55,015 bases of DNA from Nocardia acididurans (GCF_016741815.1 NZ_JAERRJ010000024.1:1-55015), one strand, 5' to 3'. Positions 35,100 to 44,793 are shown, counted from the stretch's first letter. A program made the numbers and translations. The notes: generated by a model not told the origin, from the sequence alone.

Positions 35100-35144
35100 T
35101 GTAGCTGCGGCACACTCCTGTCGCAGCGGTTCGAAGGGGTAACC

Positions 35145-35894
35145 TCAGACCGTGGTGTTCGTTATGGGCGAATGTCGGCGAGGTAGACGGATCGTTCGGT
35201 TTGTGTATTTGATGAACCATTGTGTCACTGCGCTAATGGCTGCCATCAGTGAGAGAAAGCCTGCTGTCAGCGCAGGTGCGGTAAGGCCCGCGCTCTTCCA
35301 ACTACCCCTACGCGCTCCGGGAGCGGGGTAGTTTCCGTTGCCCATCAACTCCCGGAGGATCAATCCGACCTGCGTGCCTATCTGGTTGTACTGCGGCGTG
35401 ACCATCGCTCGCAGTTCCCCGTTCTTGCTGTTGATGTACAGGATGCACGCCACGACGCATAGCGCTGTGGCCACCGAAGAACCGGCTGCAACCGCCCCCA
35501 GCGTTCGTGTTCTCACACGGAGGTTGATCAGCACGGTGATGATGGTGACGGCTCCGGCAATGCTTGCGAGGATGCCCCAGACACCAGAAACAGCGGCGTG
35601 GGGCGGTGCGGTCGACCAGATGTTTATTCGGGAGTAGCTGATGTTGGAAGTACCGAAGGCGTTGACATCGATGGTGCCGTCATTGCCGTAGGCGACCAGC
35701 CATGGGCGGAACAGCAGTATCAATACGATCGCGCTCGCCGCGACCACCCCGACAGAGACCCAGTCGGCGTCGAGACCTCTTATCCGCGCCGTGGCGACGA
35801 CCAAACGACGCCGAGAATGCTCGACATGGAGTGCGAGGGTCTTCATCGGCCAGCCTTGACGCCGGCGCGCCTGCCATGGAGTTGGCTGCACCAT
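35145..35894 (-). CDS. Membrane protein of unknown function
   Basis: 249 residues from the ATG at 35894 (GAGG two bases upstream, short spacing; ATG at 35846 is an alternative). Four membrane helices are predicted, at about residues 45-62, 100-120, 133-155 and 208-226 (for example VGVVAASAIVLILLF and VWGILASIAGAVTIITVLI). A 40-residue exported loop lies after helix 1. No family recognised. Confidence 0.65.
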   Translation of the reverse strand: MVQPTPWQARRRQGWPMKTLALHVEHSRRRLVVATARIRGLDADWVSVGVVAASAIVLILLFRPWLVAYGNDGTIDVNAFGTSNISYSRINIWSTAPPHAAVSGVWGILASIAGAVTIITVLINLRVRTRTLGAVAAGSSVATALCVVACILYINSKNGELRAMVTPQYNQIGTQVGLILRELMGNGNYPAPGARRGSWKSAGLTAPALTAGFLSLMAAISAVTQWFIKYTNRTIRLPRRHSPITNTTV

Positions 35895-36034
35895 GACCTC
35901 AGCGTAGAAGCTGATCAAGGGATTGGACCGGCCGGTTGTTCCCACGCATGACAGGTGCCGTGCTCGCGGTCGTGCCCGGGACCTCGCCCCGCACATCCAC
36001 GAGGAGCAGTGACCGGTCTGTGAGCTGTCACGGC

Positions 36035-37018
36035 CTAAGCCTGCGCGGGAACCGGATGCCTCTCGGAATCGATGGCGGGATGGGCGGAGAGCAATGCATG
36101 GGGTCTCTCGTCCACGGTGAGTGCGAAGATGTCAGGTCGTGAGTAGTGTCCGACGGGATCGAAATCGAACCGGCCGCGGGCGATCTGGCCGAGATCCACT
36201 GTGGCGGTGAGTATTCCGGTTCCGTCACGGAGCGGGCCGGCGAGTATCTCCCCGAGCGGAGAGATGATGGTGCTTCCTCCGCCGATCAGTACCGGTCCGG
36301 AAGTGTCTCGCTGCATTGCCTGGATGTCGGCGGGCAGATCCTCACGGAGCAGGTACTGATTGGCACTGAGGACGAAACAGCGTCCTTCAAGCGCAATGTG
36401 GCGCATCGTCGCCTGCCAGCCGTCGCGGTCGTCGACGGTGGGAGCACACCAGATGTCGACGCCTTTGGCGTACATCGCTGTGCGGAACAGTGGCATGTAG
36501 TTCTCCCAGCCGATGGCGCTGGAGAGTCGCGCGGTCCCGGTGTCGACTACGGGCATGGTCGATCCGTCTCCGCAGCCCCAGATGATCCGTTCGGCCGCGG
36601 TGGGCATGAGTTTGCGGTGCTTTCCCGCGTAGCCGTGGGGGCCGAAGAAGACCGCGGTGCAGTACAGGGTGCTGGCGCTGCGTTCGATCACGCCGATCAC
36701 CACGTGGCAGCCAAACTCGACGGTCAGCGCCGCCAACTGCTCGGTCTCTGGTCCGGGGACCTCGATCGCGGAGGCGAAATACCGCCGGAACAACTCGCGG
36801 CCTGCGTTCGTGCGTCGCCCGACGGTCACACCGAATTCGAGGCCTTTGGGGTATCCGCCGATGAAGGCCTAGGGCAGCACAATGATGTCGGCGCCCTGGT
36901 CGGCGGCCGCGCGGATCCAGGTGTGCGCGGCGCGCAGGTTCGCGGCGGTGTCGAACAGGTCCGCGCCTGCTTGCACTACTGCGGCGGTGAGGGATTCGCG
37001 GCGTGGACGTACGGTCAC
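36035..37018 (-). pseudogene. Nitrilase pseudogene lacking both catalytic Glu and Cys
   Basis: Carbon-nitrogen hydrolase of the nitrilase branch. Upstream of an amber codon the frame reads AVVQAGADLFDTAANLRAAH and GADIIVLP; the TAG at 36871-36869 then stands exactly where the catalytic Glu of LPEAFIGG should be, followed by AFIGGYPKGLEFGV. The catalytic Lys is present (GKHRKLMPT), but the nucleophile segment, normally CWENYMPL, is GWENYMPL (GGC for TGC). Two of three catalytic residues are gone, so nitrilase chemistry is not possible. The rest of the frame is open to 36035. An open reading of 264 codons starts at 36829 but would lack the N-terminal strands. Confidence 0.9.
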
Positions 37019-37154
37019 AGGTGGCCCCGACAGGGTGTCGAGGGTTGGTTGGCGGCGTGCATGCGGAGTGCCTTTCCGGGGCGGTCCGAGCGGTCCGGCC
37101 CTGAGTTCGAGGCCGTGGGGGGCACCGCGTGGTCAGTGCCGGTCCGGTGGTTGC

Positions 37155-37376
37155 TTACAGGTCGAAGTCGCCGCGCGAGATTCCGGACAGGAACGAGTCC
37201 CATTGGCCGGGGGAGAACGCGAGGACGGGCCCGCTGCGGTCTTTGGAATCGCGGACAGCGACAAGGGAATTGGGGGCGTGCGCCACTTCGACGCAGTTGC
37301 CGTCCGGGGCGGATTCGGATGCCTTGTGCCAGATCAGCTTCAAGAGTTCTTCGATGGTGAAGGGAAGGAAGTCCAT
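37155..37376 (-). CDS. DUF397 protein
   Basis: 73 residues, ATG at 37376 with AAGGAAGG nearby upstream. IEELLKLIWHKASES, GNCVEVAHAPNSLVAVRDSK and FSPGQWDSFLSGISRGDFD give a full domain. It is the only intact copy in this neighbourhood with a clear start and lies close to the left end of the Tn3-family transposon. Confidence 0.88.
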   Translation of the reverse strand: MDFLPFTIEELLKLIWHKASESAPDGNCVEVAHAPNSLVAVRDSKDRSGPVLAFSPGQWDSFLSGISRGDFDL

Positions 37377-37618
37377 CGCGTGCTCCTTCTGTGTGCCTGA
37401 CATGCGTGGATCAGGCGCGTCGAACGTGATGAACCATCCTAGGCGCGAGCGCGCGAAGGAACCTTCTCCCCGATGAGAAGCCCTCTCTTGCAGCTTTGTT
37501 CGCGTGTGGGGCTCGGTCGCGGCTGACGAGGACGTTCCCGTCCACCAACAGGAGCCGGTACCGAAATCCGTTGCCTGCGATCCCGCGGCCGTCATGGTGC
37601 TCGTTCGGCGCCGATGTA

Positions 37619-37659
37619 GGGGTGCCGGTAAGGATCGTGTCACCAGCCGCAAGTCGGGG
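37619..37659. repeat. Left terminal inverted repeat of the Tn3-family transposon
   Basis: Begins GGGG as in this family and is identical over 41 bases to the complement of the right end. The preceding five bases, ATGTA, are the target duplication. Confidence 0.95.
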
Positions 37660-40517
37660 GGAAGTCGAGTGCAGGGCCCGGTGAAGGTAATGTCGTCTAC
37701 CGCAATTGTCCTGTGTCGGTGGTGATCTCGGTGTAGCTTGCGCGGCTGTGGCACGTGCGGTGGACCAGGACGAGCTGATCGACGCGTGGACGATCGTCGG
37801 GGACGAGCCGAAGTTGATCGGCGGCAAGCGGGGTGCGACTCGTTTGGGGTTCGCGATCCTGCTCCGGTTCTATACCGAGCGGGGTCGGTTCCCAAGGGGG
37901 CGGGCCGAGATCCCGGACGAGGCGATCGAATATATGGCTCGGCAGGTCGGTGTGGAACGCACGGAGATCGCGTTCTACGACTGGTCGGGTCGCACGATCG
38001 AATACCACCGCGCACAGATCCGTCAGGCACTCGGGTTCCGGGAGTGCGGCGTGGCCGACGCTGACGCGTTGACGTGGTGGTTGGTCGATGAGGTGACCCA
38101 GGTCGAGCGCAGTGGTGAGCGGGTGCGAGAGCATCTGCTGGCCGAGATCCGTCGCCGGAAGCTCGAGCCACCGACAGCGGGCAGAATCGATCGGATCGTC
38201 GCTGCGGGTTTGAGCCGCGGCGAGGACCTTCTCTTCGACCGGGTTTTGTCGCGGTTGTCGACCGAGGTGGTGGCGAAGCTGGTGGCCTTGGTTGCCCCTG
38301 CCGGTGACGAGGACGGCGAGCTGGACGGCGGCGCGGTGTTGGCGTCGATCCGGTCGGATCCGGGCAATGTCAGCCTGAACACGATGCTGACCGAGATCGC
38401 CAAGCTGGAGGCGGTCCGGGAGATCGGGGTACCCGACGAGGTGTTCGCCGAGATCGGGCCGAAGATCGTGAAGAGCTGGCGGGCCCGGGCTGCGGTCGAG
38501 TCGCCGAGCCACCTGCGCGAGCATCCGCTGCGGGTGAAGCTGACGCTTCTGGCGGCCCTGTTGCACTGCAGATGCCGGGAGATCACCGACACTCTGGTCG
38601 AGCTGCTGAACTCGACGGTGCACCGGATCAACGCACGCGCGGAGGTGCGGGTGACCAACGAGCTGATCAAGGAGTTCAAAAGAGTCACCGGCAAGGAAAA
38701 CCTGCTGTTCAGGGTGGCCGAGGCCACGGTGGATGCGGGAGACCAGCTGGTGCGCGATACCGTGTTCCCGGTCGCGTCGCAGACGGTGCTTCGGGATCTG
38801 GTGGCGGAGTTCAAATCGTCGGGGCCGACGTATCAACGCACAGTGAAAGCGACCCTGCGGTCGTCATACACGAACCACTACCGAGCCGGGCTGATCAGGC
38901 TATTGAGCGTGCTCGAGTTCGGTAGCAACAACACCACGCATCGGCCAGTACTCGACGCATTGGCGCTGATCGGCAGGTATGCGGGCGCGAACCTTCGCTA
39001 CTACCCGGTCGACGAGCATCTGCCGACCCATCGCGGCATATCCGGGGACTGGACCGAGCTGGTGTACCAAGCCGACAAGGACGGGCGGCGGCGAGTGGTG
39101 CGGATGGTGTACGAGATCTGCACGTTCCAGGCGTTACGGGATCAGTTGCGGTGCAAGGAGATCTGGGTGGTCGGTGCGGACAAGTGGCGCAACCCGGCCC
39201 AGGACCTGCCGACCGATTTCGACGAACGCCGCGTCGAGCACTACGGCAAGCTGCGCAAACCGCTGGATCCGACCGAATTCATCGATGGGATGCGTGAGGA
39301 GATGCGCGCCGAGCTGGAAGCGTTGCACGCGGCCCTGCCGAAGGCGAGCTGGCTGGAGATCGCTGAACGCAAGCAGGGTGCGATCAAGCTGGCACCGTTG
39401 CCTCCGGCGGCCGAGCCGCGTAACCTGCGCAAGCTGAAATCCCAGGTCCAGACCCGGTGGGGTGTGGTGCCGTTGATCGACATGGTGAAGGAAGCGGTAT
39501 TGCGCACCGGCTGCCTGCGCGGGATCACCTCGGTCGCTGACCGCGGTTCCATGCCCGAAGAGGTTCTTGCGCAGCGGCTTCTGCTGGCGATCTACGCCTA
39601 TGGCACGAACACTGGGATCAAGTCGGTGTCCGGCGGCACCGGGCACAGCGAGGACGAAATCCGCTACGCGCGCCGTCGCTACCTCAATGCTGAAGCTGCC
39701 CGCAAGATTGCCGTTGAGATCGCCAACGCGACGTTCTCCGCGCGGCGGTCGAGGATCTGGGGCGAATCCTCGACCGCGATCGCGTCGGACTCCACGCATT
39801 TCGGGGCCTACGACCAGAACATCTTCACCGAGCATCACTCCCGCTACGGTCGCCGCGGTGTGCTGATCTATTGGAGCGTGGAGCGCAACGGTTCGGTCGT
39901 GGTGCACTCGCAGCTGCTCAACTGCTCGGCCTCGGAGGTCCACGCGATGGTCGACGGCGCGATCCACCACGGCACCGAGATGGCTGTGGAATCCAGCTAT
40001 GTCGACACCCACGGCCAGTCCGAGATCGGGTTCGGAGTCACCAAATTGCTGGGGTTCGATCTGCTGCCCCGGATCAAGCGAATCAACAAGGTGAAGCTGT
40101 ACCGGCCGGCTGCCGGGGAGCCGGACATGTGGCCTGGCCTGCGACCGGCCATGACCCGGCCGATCAACTGGGCGAAGATCGCCGAGCAGTACGACCAGAT
40201 GGTGAAGTACGCGACCGCGATCCGGACCGGTACCGCCTCCACCGAGGCGATCCTGCGACGGTTCATGAAGGCCAACTCCGCGCACCCGACTTATCAGGCG
40301 ATGATCGAACTCGGCCGCGCGCAGAAGACCGTTTTCCTGGCCCGCTACCTGCGTTCTCGGGAGCTTCAGCGGGAGATCAACAGTGGCCTGAGTGCCTGTG
40401 AACAAACTGCTCACATCGGCTCTTAACGCTCTGATCTGGGGAATCTGTTGGGGCACTGTTGTTGTGGTGGCTGGCGGCTTATGGTCGGAGCGGGGCGGAG
40501 TCGACGTGGAGGCGGCG

Positions 40518-41000
40518 ATGGTGTCCTGGCGCGAGGAGCTCGCTCGCCGCGAGGCCGCGGCGGCGGAACAGGTCGAGAAGCTGCGGCAGCAGATCGCGGA
40601 GCTGACCGAGCAACTGGAGGTCGCCGAGCAGCTGTTGTCGCGGCTGGCGATCACTCGGGAAACGATGGCCGAGATCCTCATCGATGCCGACGAGCCGGCA
40701 TCGATGTCGAATTCCCGGTCGCCGATCGGAGCGACGCTGGTTCCGCAGCGGATGCCCGGGATGGACGCGGCGACAGCGCTGCCGGACGACTACGGCGAGA
40801 TCATGGCGGTGCTGGCCGAAGCCGACCACGGGTTGCGGGCCGGGCAGGTCGCCGCCGAGCTCGGAATACCGGCGATCGACCGATCGAAGGTCGAAGGATT
40901 GCGGTCGAAGCTCAAACGTCTGGTCGCGCGGGACTGGCTGGATCAGGAGCCCGCCGGAGTCTTCACGATCGCCAACGACTCTGGCGTAGTGGGTGATTGA
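40518..41000 (+). CDS. Coiled-coil and winged-helix-like protein inside the IS5-family element
   Basis: 160 residues from the ATG at 40518 (GGAGGCGGCG upstream). Residues 5-48 form a coiled coil (EKLRQQIAELTEQLEVAEQL); residues 95-150 look like a DNA-binding helical domain (IMAVLAEADHGLRAGQVAAE, then SKLKRLVARDWLDQEPAGVF), in the style of winged-helix proteins. It is encoded before the transposase within the inverted repeats, so it travels with the element. It may regulate or assist transposition. A longer reading from the GTG at 40392 starts inside the inverted repeat and is less likely. Confidence 0.7.
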   Translation: MVSWREELARREAAAAEQVEKLRQQIAELTEQLEVAEQLLSRLAITRETMAEILIDADEPASMSNSRSPIGATLVPQRMPGMDAATALPDDYGEIMAVLAEADHGLRAGQVAAELGIPAIDRSKVEGLRSKLKRLVARDWLDQEPAGVFTIANDSGVVGD

Positions 41001-41124
41001 CGGTTCACGACCGGCTTATCCAGCGGTTTCACCGCCGAGGCGTATGTTGACCACTCGCAGCGGGGCGGGACCTGGTGGTAGCACCAACAATCACCACAAC
41101 CGTTGCACCCCACGAGATCCCGCC

Positions 41125-42039
41125 ATGTCGTTCTACTCTCCAACTCTCATCGTTGGCACCCCTACGACCGAAAATCGGTGCGCCTGCGCGGCGTGTGTCT
41201 TCGGGCGCGCCACCCGTCACCCGGCACGCGCCCGCCACTACACCTCCGACACCACCGACGCTCAATGGGAGGTGCTCGCGCCGCTGCTGCCCTGGCCGGT
41301 CTGGCTCGACGGAGCCGGCGGCCGTCCCGAGGAATACTGCCGCCGCACCGTGATCGACGCCCTCTTCTACCTGGCCGACAACGGCGCGAAATGGCGCAAC
41401 CTGCCCGCCGACTTCCCGCCCTGGCGCACTATTTACGGCCTGTTCTCGCGCTGGTGGTCGGGCGGTGAGATCACCGCCGTCCACAACGATCTGCGCGACG
41501 CGCTGCGCCTGGCCGCCGGTCGTGACTTCGATCCGACCGCGGCGATCATCGATTCGCAAACCCTGCGCGCCGCCGAGACCGTCGGCCGTCCCAGCCGCGG
41601 CTGGGACGCCGGAAAGAAGATCAACGGCCGTAAACGCCACATCGTCGTCGACACGCTCGGGCTGTTGCTGATCGTGCACGTCACCGCCGCCAGCGTTCAA
41701 GACCGCGACGGCGCCCGCACCGCCCTGACCCGATTGCGGGAGCTGTTCACCGCGATCGTGCTGGTCTGGGCCGACGGCGCCTACAGCGGTCATCTCGTCG
41801 GCTGGGCACGCGAGAAACTCGCTCTCACCTTGGAAATCGTGCGCCGCTCCGAGGCGATGACCGGGTTCGTCGTGCTGCCACGCCGCTGGCTGGTGGAGCG
41901 CTCTCTGGCTTGGATCTGCCTGCGCCGCAGATGCATTCGCGACTACGAACGCCTACCCGAACACCACGAAGCCTGGGTCACCTGGTCCATGGTCATGCTC
42001 ATGTCCCGCCGCCTCGCCCGCACCCAACCACTGAAATGA
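41125..42039 (+). CDS. IS5-family transposase
   Basis: 304 residues if started at the ATG at 41125; the recognisable protein begins at about residue 31 (HYTSDTTDAQWEVLAPLLP). The domain order is DUF4096-like N-terminus (RRTVIDALFYLADNGAKWRN) then a DDE core: Asp in AAIIDSQTLRAAETVG, Asp in LVWADGAYSG, and Glu in RRWLVERSLAW. The terminal stop lies inside the right inverted repeat. No defects are evident. Confidence 0.93.
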   Translation: MSFYSPTLIVGTPTTENRCACAACVFGRATRHPARARHYTSDTTDAQWEVLAPLLPWPVWLDGAGGRPEEYCRRTVIDALFYLADNGAKWRNLPADFPPWRTIYGLFSRWWSGGEITAVHNDLRDALRLAAGRDFDPTAAIIDSQTLRAAETVGRPSRGWDAGKKINGRKRHIVVDTLGLLLIVHVTAASVQDRDGARTALTRLRELFTAIVLVWADGAYSGHLVGWAREKLALTLEIVRRSEAMTGFVVLPRRWLVERSLAWICLRRRCIRDYERLPEHHEAWVTWSMVMLMSRRLARTQPLK

Positions 42040-42374
42040 GCAGTTTGTTCACAGGCACTGAACGTGGTCGAGGCATGGAACGGCGCGAACTCGATCATCT
42101 TCTACGGCAAGAACTCCGAGATCGCGTCGAACCGCCGCGACGAGCAGGAGATGAGTGTGCTGTGCCTGCGGATCTGCCAGGCCGCCTTGGTTTATGTGAA
42201 CGTATTGATGATCCAGGACATCCTCGACGACCCGGACTGCCCCGTCGAACTGACCTCTGAGGACGAACGCGGGCTGACCCCGCTGTTCTGGTCCCACGTG
42301 CTCCCCTACGGCGAGGTGAAGCTGAACATGAACAGCCGCCTGGCGCTCGGCGGATAGAGCTCACGGTGTGCCGA

Positions 42375-42409
42375 CTTCGGTCTCTAATCCCACGGTTTCG
42401 AGACCGAAG
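42375..42409 (+). terminator. Terminator-like hairpin after the Tn3 transposase gene
   Basis: CTTCGGTCTC (42375-42384) pairs perfectly with GAGACCGAAG (42400-42409) around a 15-base loop, 18 bases after the transposase stop. No T-run. Confidence 0.6.
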
Positions 42410-42579
42410 GCTCTCCTGCGCAGTGCAACTGGAAACGCTGTCGATGTTCGAAGTCTCGTTCAGCGATGTTCGGAGTTGTCATCAGCAACGGTGCTTGCGC
42501 AGGCGGCGTCTGGTTGTACCGGTGTTCGTATCGGCGGGTTTTGACGTCGCTTACGGGTGTGTCACGGGCGTCGGTTTGA

Positions 42580-43539
42580 TCAGACAGGGATGGTGCGCCG
42601 CGGCCGCAGGGGGGTGTGGTCGCGGAATGCCTCGATCGCGGCGGCGACTTCGAAGGGTGTCGTGGCGTGCGCGATGTCGTGTCGGTAAAGGACGCGGTTG
42701 GCGACCGCGTCGAGGTCGAATCCCCAGACCATCGACATGAGGGGGTTAATGAACAGTTCGGCGCCTTTTGCACGGGTGCGTGCCAGAGAGTGGTGGTCGC
42801 CGAACTCGCCACGGGCGGCGTCGGTGGTGGAGGCGCAGAGGATGCTTTCCCGGCCGGGGGTGCGTTGTTGGACCCAGTCGACTGCATCCAGCCAGGCATC
42901 GACGGCTGGGATGCCGGGGATGAGCGCGAACAACCCGTGGTAGGCGCCGAGTTTGGTGAGGGCGGCGACGTTTTCCAGAAAGTGGGCATGACAGACACCG
43001 TGGTAGGTGTCGTTGCCGAACCCGACGCAGGTGGCAAGTTTGACCGGTAGGTCGAGAGCGTGGGCGGCCAGCAGGCTGGTGACGTCTTCGACCGGAGTTC
43101 CGAGACCGGCTTCGTCGCCGGTCATGAGCAGATCGGTGCCCCCGTCGACCAGCACCACCGCGTCCAGGCGCAGCTCACGGGCCAGCCATGCATACGCTGC
43201 TCGAATGTCGGCGGGCCCGCCTTTGCGGATGAGGAACACGCGGTCGGGGTAGCCGTGGTCTCGTAACCAGACCGCGAGATGTTTCTCAGGGAAGTAGCCG
43301 GGTGGGCCACTGGTGTCGGCGTGGGCTTCGAACAGTCCCGGCGCGACCAGCTGCGCGGTGGTGCGGTGGACCGGGGTGAAGGTGAGGTTGGCCAGGAACA
43401 CCGTTTTGTGTCGCTCCTGGAGGGCGAACGCGATGGGTAGACCGCTGAGCAGGTCGTGCCCGCCACCGGCACCAGCGATCAGGATCCGTTCGCAGTCGCG
43501 CAGCCGGTGCAGGACAGGTGTGTCGAACAGGGTGGACAT
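42580..43539 (-). CDS. DUF1152 protein, transposon cargo
   Basis: 319 residues, full length for DUF1152. The N-terminal RILIAGAGGGHDLLSGLPIA looks like a Rossmann-type nucleotide-binding loop; VDGGTDLLMTGDEAGLGTPV and the HGVCHAHFLENVAAL segment with several His and Asp residues are conserved-looking. The biochemical role of DUF1152 is unknown; the Gly-rich loop and acidic clusters suggest an enzyme. It lies opposite to transposase and resolvase inside the transposon, so it is cargo. Confidence 0.85.
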   Translation of the reverse strand: MSTLFDTPVLHRLRDCERILIAGAGGGHDLLSGLPIAFALQERHKTVFLANLTFTPVHRTTAQLVAPGLFEAHADTSGPPGYFPEKHLAVWLRDHGYPDRVFLIRKGGPADIRAAYAWLARELRLDAVVLVDGGTDLLMTGDEAGLGTPVEDVTSLLAAHALDLPVKLATCVGFGNDTYHGVCHAHFLENVAALTKLGAYHGLFALIPGIPAVDAWLDAVDWVQQRTPGRESILCASTTDAARGEFGDHHSLARTRAKGAELFINPLMSMVWGFDLDAVANRVLYRHDIAHATTPFEVAAAIEAFRDHTPLRPRRTIPV

Positions 43540-43945
43540 CTGTCCCAGTATTCAGCACGCCTCATCTCCGATGCGGTGCTTGACTTCCCTGTGCGGGCAG
43601 CCAGCGAGTCTGGAACAGCACGGTGAATACCTGGCCTTCGACGCAACGCCCCCTCGATACCGGGCTGGCAGTCGAAAGGCTCGATAGTGCAAACAAAACG
43701 CTGCCCAAGGGTCGGCTCACACGCAATAACATCCGCAACGTCCGCTCATGCCTGCGGTCCGCAGTGGTAGCCGCTGATCGCGTCGTGAGCTTGGGGCGAA
43801 AACGTTCGTTTCTGTTCCACCAGGACCCGCCCGTTCGTTCTCGCGAATCCGCAGCTCACGCGAGGACACGAATGGGCCACAACCCGTGTGCGAAATCTAC
43901 GGGACAGAACTCGCCGTGTCGGCCCTTTGTGGGACAGTTCCGCCC
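43540..43945 (+). promoter_or_regulatory. Probable res region and resolvase promoter
   Basis: About 400 bases without a gene upstream of the resolvase, where Tn3-family elements place their resolution site. Two copies of GGGACAG (in CTACGGGACAGAACTCGC and TTTGTGGGACAGTTCCGC) lie just before the start codon; the first with GTGTCGGCCC makes an inverted pair. Subsites cannot be defined precisely. Confidence 0.45.
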
Positions 43946-44530
43946 ATGGGCCGCTTCGGATACGCACGGGTATCGACCCGGGGCCAGAAAGACGATTCCC
44001 AGCTCGACGCGCTCAATGCTGCAGGGTGCGAACGGATCTGGGTCGACAAGGCATCCGGCAGACTCGCCCGCCGCCCGGAATGGGACAAATGCTTCGAGCA
44101 CCTGCGCCGCGGCGACGAACTGGTGATCACCCGCCTGTCGCGGCCGTTCCGCTCGGTCCGCCACATGACCGAACTCGCCGCCCAACTCGACGAACGCGGC
44201 ATCGACCTCATCGTGCTCAAACAAGGCATCGACACCACCACCCCGGCCGGACGGTTCCTGTTCCACGTCATCGCCGCCATGGACGAAATGACCGCCGACC
44301 TGATCAGCGAAGGCACCCTCGAAGGCCTCGAATCCGCCCGCGCCCGCGGCCGCACCGGCGGCCGGCCTCCCGCCCTGACCGAACTCCAGGTGAGTAAGGC
44401 ACGCGAGATGTACGAAGAACGTGACGGGCGAGGCAAGCGGAAGTACACACTCACCCAAATAGCCGAGACCTTCAACGTCTCCCGCAAGACGATCTACCGC
44501 CACCTCGACGCTGGCAACCCCACCAGCTGA
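43946..44530 (+). CDS. tnpR: Serine resolvase of the Tn3-family transposon
   Basis: 194 residues. Catalytic Ser10 lies in GYARVSTRGQ; the Arg-rich active-site segment is RLSRPFRSVRHM; DEMTADLISEGTLEGLESAR is the long E-helix. The C-terminus has a helix-turn-helix (LTQIAETFNVSRKTIYRHL). It resolves cointegrates made during replicative transposition. It ends 42 bases before the right inverted repeat. Confidence 0.93.
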   Translation: MGRFGYARVSTRGQKDDSQLDALNAAGCERIWVDKASGRLARRPEWDKCFEHLRRGDELVITRLSRPFRSVRHMTELAAQLDERGIDLIVLKQGIDTTTPAGRFLFHVIAAMDEMTADLISEGTLEGLESARARGRTGGRPPALTELQVSKAREMYEERDGRGKRKYTLTQIAETFNVSRKTIYRHLDAGNPTS

Positions 44531-44572
44531 CCAGCGATTACGGCATCCTCACCCACCTACGCTCGGCTTTCA

Positions 44573-44613
44573 CCCCGACTTGCGGCTGGTGACACGATCC
44601 TTACCGGCACCCC
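44573..44613. repeat. Right terminal inverted repeat of the Tn3-family transposon
   Basis: Perfect complement of 37619-37659; followed by the ATGTA target duplication at 44614-44618 in AT-rich flanking DNA (ATGTATATAT). Confidence 0.95.
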
Positions 44614-44793
44614 ATGTATATATTTCGAAGGTTCCCATCGGCGGGAAATAGCAGAACCGTATGTAGCATTCGGTCATCTCGCATCTGGAATTCATGTCCG
44701 CGAGTCGACATGGGTTACATTCTCGGAAGAAGACGTATCGATCGCTTTCTTCCGATAACTCCATCCATGGATCGACGAATGTGGAGGAACATC

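Larger units (their letters stand above)
40391..42059 (+). mobile_element. IS5-family element with a passenger gene
   Basis: Bounded by 23-bp perfect inverted repeats (40391-40413 and 42037-42059, left end AGTGCCTGTGAACAAACTGC). Target duplication is unclear: CTG at 40388-40390 and 42058-42060, or a single G. It interrupts the Tn3-family transposase gene and encodes a DDE transposase plus an upstream coiled-coil/helix-turn-helix protein. Confidence 0.92.
37748..42357 (+). pseudogene. tnpA: Tn3-family transposase gene split by an IS5-family element
   Basis: The gene runs 37748-40390 and resumes at 42061-42357; joined, the codons read AACAGTGGCCTG then AACGTGGTC, giving INSGLNVVEAW without loss. 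The start is a GTG (MARAVDQDELIDAW). The first two catalytic Asp lie in AIASDSTHFGAYDQN and SYVDTHGQSEIGFG; the catalytic Glu lies in NRRDEQEMSVL, beyond the insertion. The 5-prime piece, read into the insertion, makes a protein ending SACEQTAHIGS without the Glu, so it should be inactive. Joined, the length (about 980 residues) is normal for the family. Confidence 0.93.
37619..44613 (+). mobile_element. Tn3-family transposon with DUF1152 cargo
   Basis: 6995 bp bounded by 41-bp perfect inverted repeats (37619-37659 and 44573-44613) starting GGGGTGCCGGTAAGG, and by a 5-bp target duplication ATGTA (37614-37618 and 44614-44618). It carries a Tn3-type transposase gene (now split by an IS5-family element), a DUF1152 gene and a serine resolvase. 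Intact ends and duplication suggest recent arrival; it can only move if transposase is supplied in trans. Confidence 0.95.

Noticed and set aside
37411..37830. Minus-strand frame through the Tn3 end encoding AAGDTILTGTP, which resembles the fumarylacetoacetate hydrolase motif
   Set aside because: It is produced by the terminal inverted repeat itself (the same peptide is encoded at both ends) and the flanking residues do not match the family; it also runs antisense to the transposase gene.
44614..44793. Upstream extension of the secreted transglycosylase to an ATG in the Tn3 target duplication
   Set aside because: The extension is not signal-like, and a good ribosome site with a proper export signal starts at 44794.
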